Part shown: in pieces, positions 63,886-64,000 of the stretch
Layout of the letters: each line of letters begins with the position of its first letter
Position numbering within the stretch: position 1 is the first letter of the stretch
NCBI GenBank assembly: GCA_028751875.1
Contig: CM054157.1
Location: 50,709,592 to 50,773,591 of the forward strand
Length of the DNA: 64,000 bases
Direction of reading: 5' to 3'
Source: Rapana venosa
Lineage: Eukaryota > Mollusca > Gastropoda > Neogastropoda > Muricidae
The notes under the pieces: generated by a model
Databases searched by the model: none
What the model saw: the letters and a program-made list of their open reading frames with translations, nothing else
What the model was told of the DNA's origin: nothing
Made by a program: the position numbers and the translations under genes

Positions 63886-64000
63886 ATGTGGATGTGTATG
63901 TGTGTGTATGTGCATATGCGTGTATATGTGTGCATGCGTGCGTGTATGCATGGGTGCGCAAGTGTGTGTGTTTGTGTGTGTATGTGTGTGTGTGTGTGTG

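Overview
The window is eukaryotic nuclear DNA. Short exons with GT..AG borders lie in long introns packed with microsatellites, homopolymer runs, tRNA-derived SINEs, a 5S-derived SINE and decayed RTE-like LINEs. The repeat landscape suggests a mollusc, most likely a gastropod. That organism call is pattern recognition only; no database was searched.

The main gene lies on the minus strand and runs from about 40.7 kb down to about 1.2 kb. I assembled it by hand from splice sites and reading phase. Nine consecutive exons (E1 40596-40742, E2 39684-39776, a 27-nt microexon 37869-37895, E3 35928-35993, E4 20833-20880, E5 18914-18997, E6 18025-18165, E7 16264-16464, E8 10692-10832) encode a Lys-rich, acidic, then Arg/Ser-rich protein. 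E8 can join exon 1171-1357, and the junction recreates RRITSARKRPVPYYRP. That is the core of the eMIC (enhancer of microexons) domain of the SRRM3/SRRM4/Srrm234 splicing regulators. A second terminal RS exon with its own stop (4670-4844) sits between E8 and the eMIC exon in the same phase. The gene can therefore end with or without eMIC, as reported for invertebrate Srrm234 genes. The cwf21 N-terminus was not found and is either upstream of the window or on exons I missed.

Inside the intron between E8 and the alternative last exons is a microsatellite-poor, CpG-bearing island (about 9.3-10.2 kb). It has four CCAAT/ATTGG boxes and two outward-facing ATGGCGG (YY1-like) start-codon contexts, which looks like a divergent promoter. 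A plausible terminal exon with a coiled-coil-like tail and an AATAAA signal lies downstream on the minus strand (7468-7545), so a small nested gene is possible.

Upstream of 40.7 kb the picture is uncertain. A 832-nt minus-strand exon candidate (44033-44864) and a 21-nt microexon candidate (46666-46686) join in frame. They encode a helical stretch followed by a Ser/Gly/Cys/Pro-rich region that I do not recognise. From 46.9 to 50 kb lies a decayed RTE-like LINE. From 50 to 64 kb the sequence is mostly microsatellites, minisatellites, an old duplication, LINE 3' ends and purine or pyrimidine tracts, with only weak exon candidates.

Repeats crowd the splice sites of the eMIC gene. Complementary (ACC)9/(GGT)9 arrays flank E7. 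A nested inverted SINE cluster ends about 30 nt upstream of the E8 acceptor. A full-length SINE begins about 20 nt after the E2 donor. A LINE with a 39-bp target duplication lies 120 bp upstream of E3.
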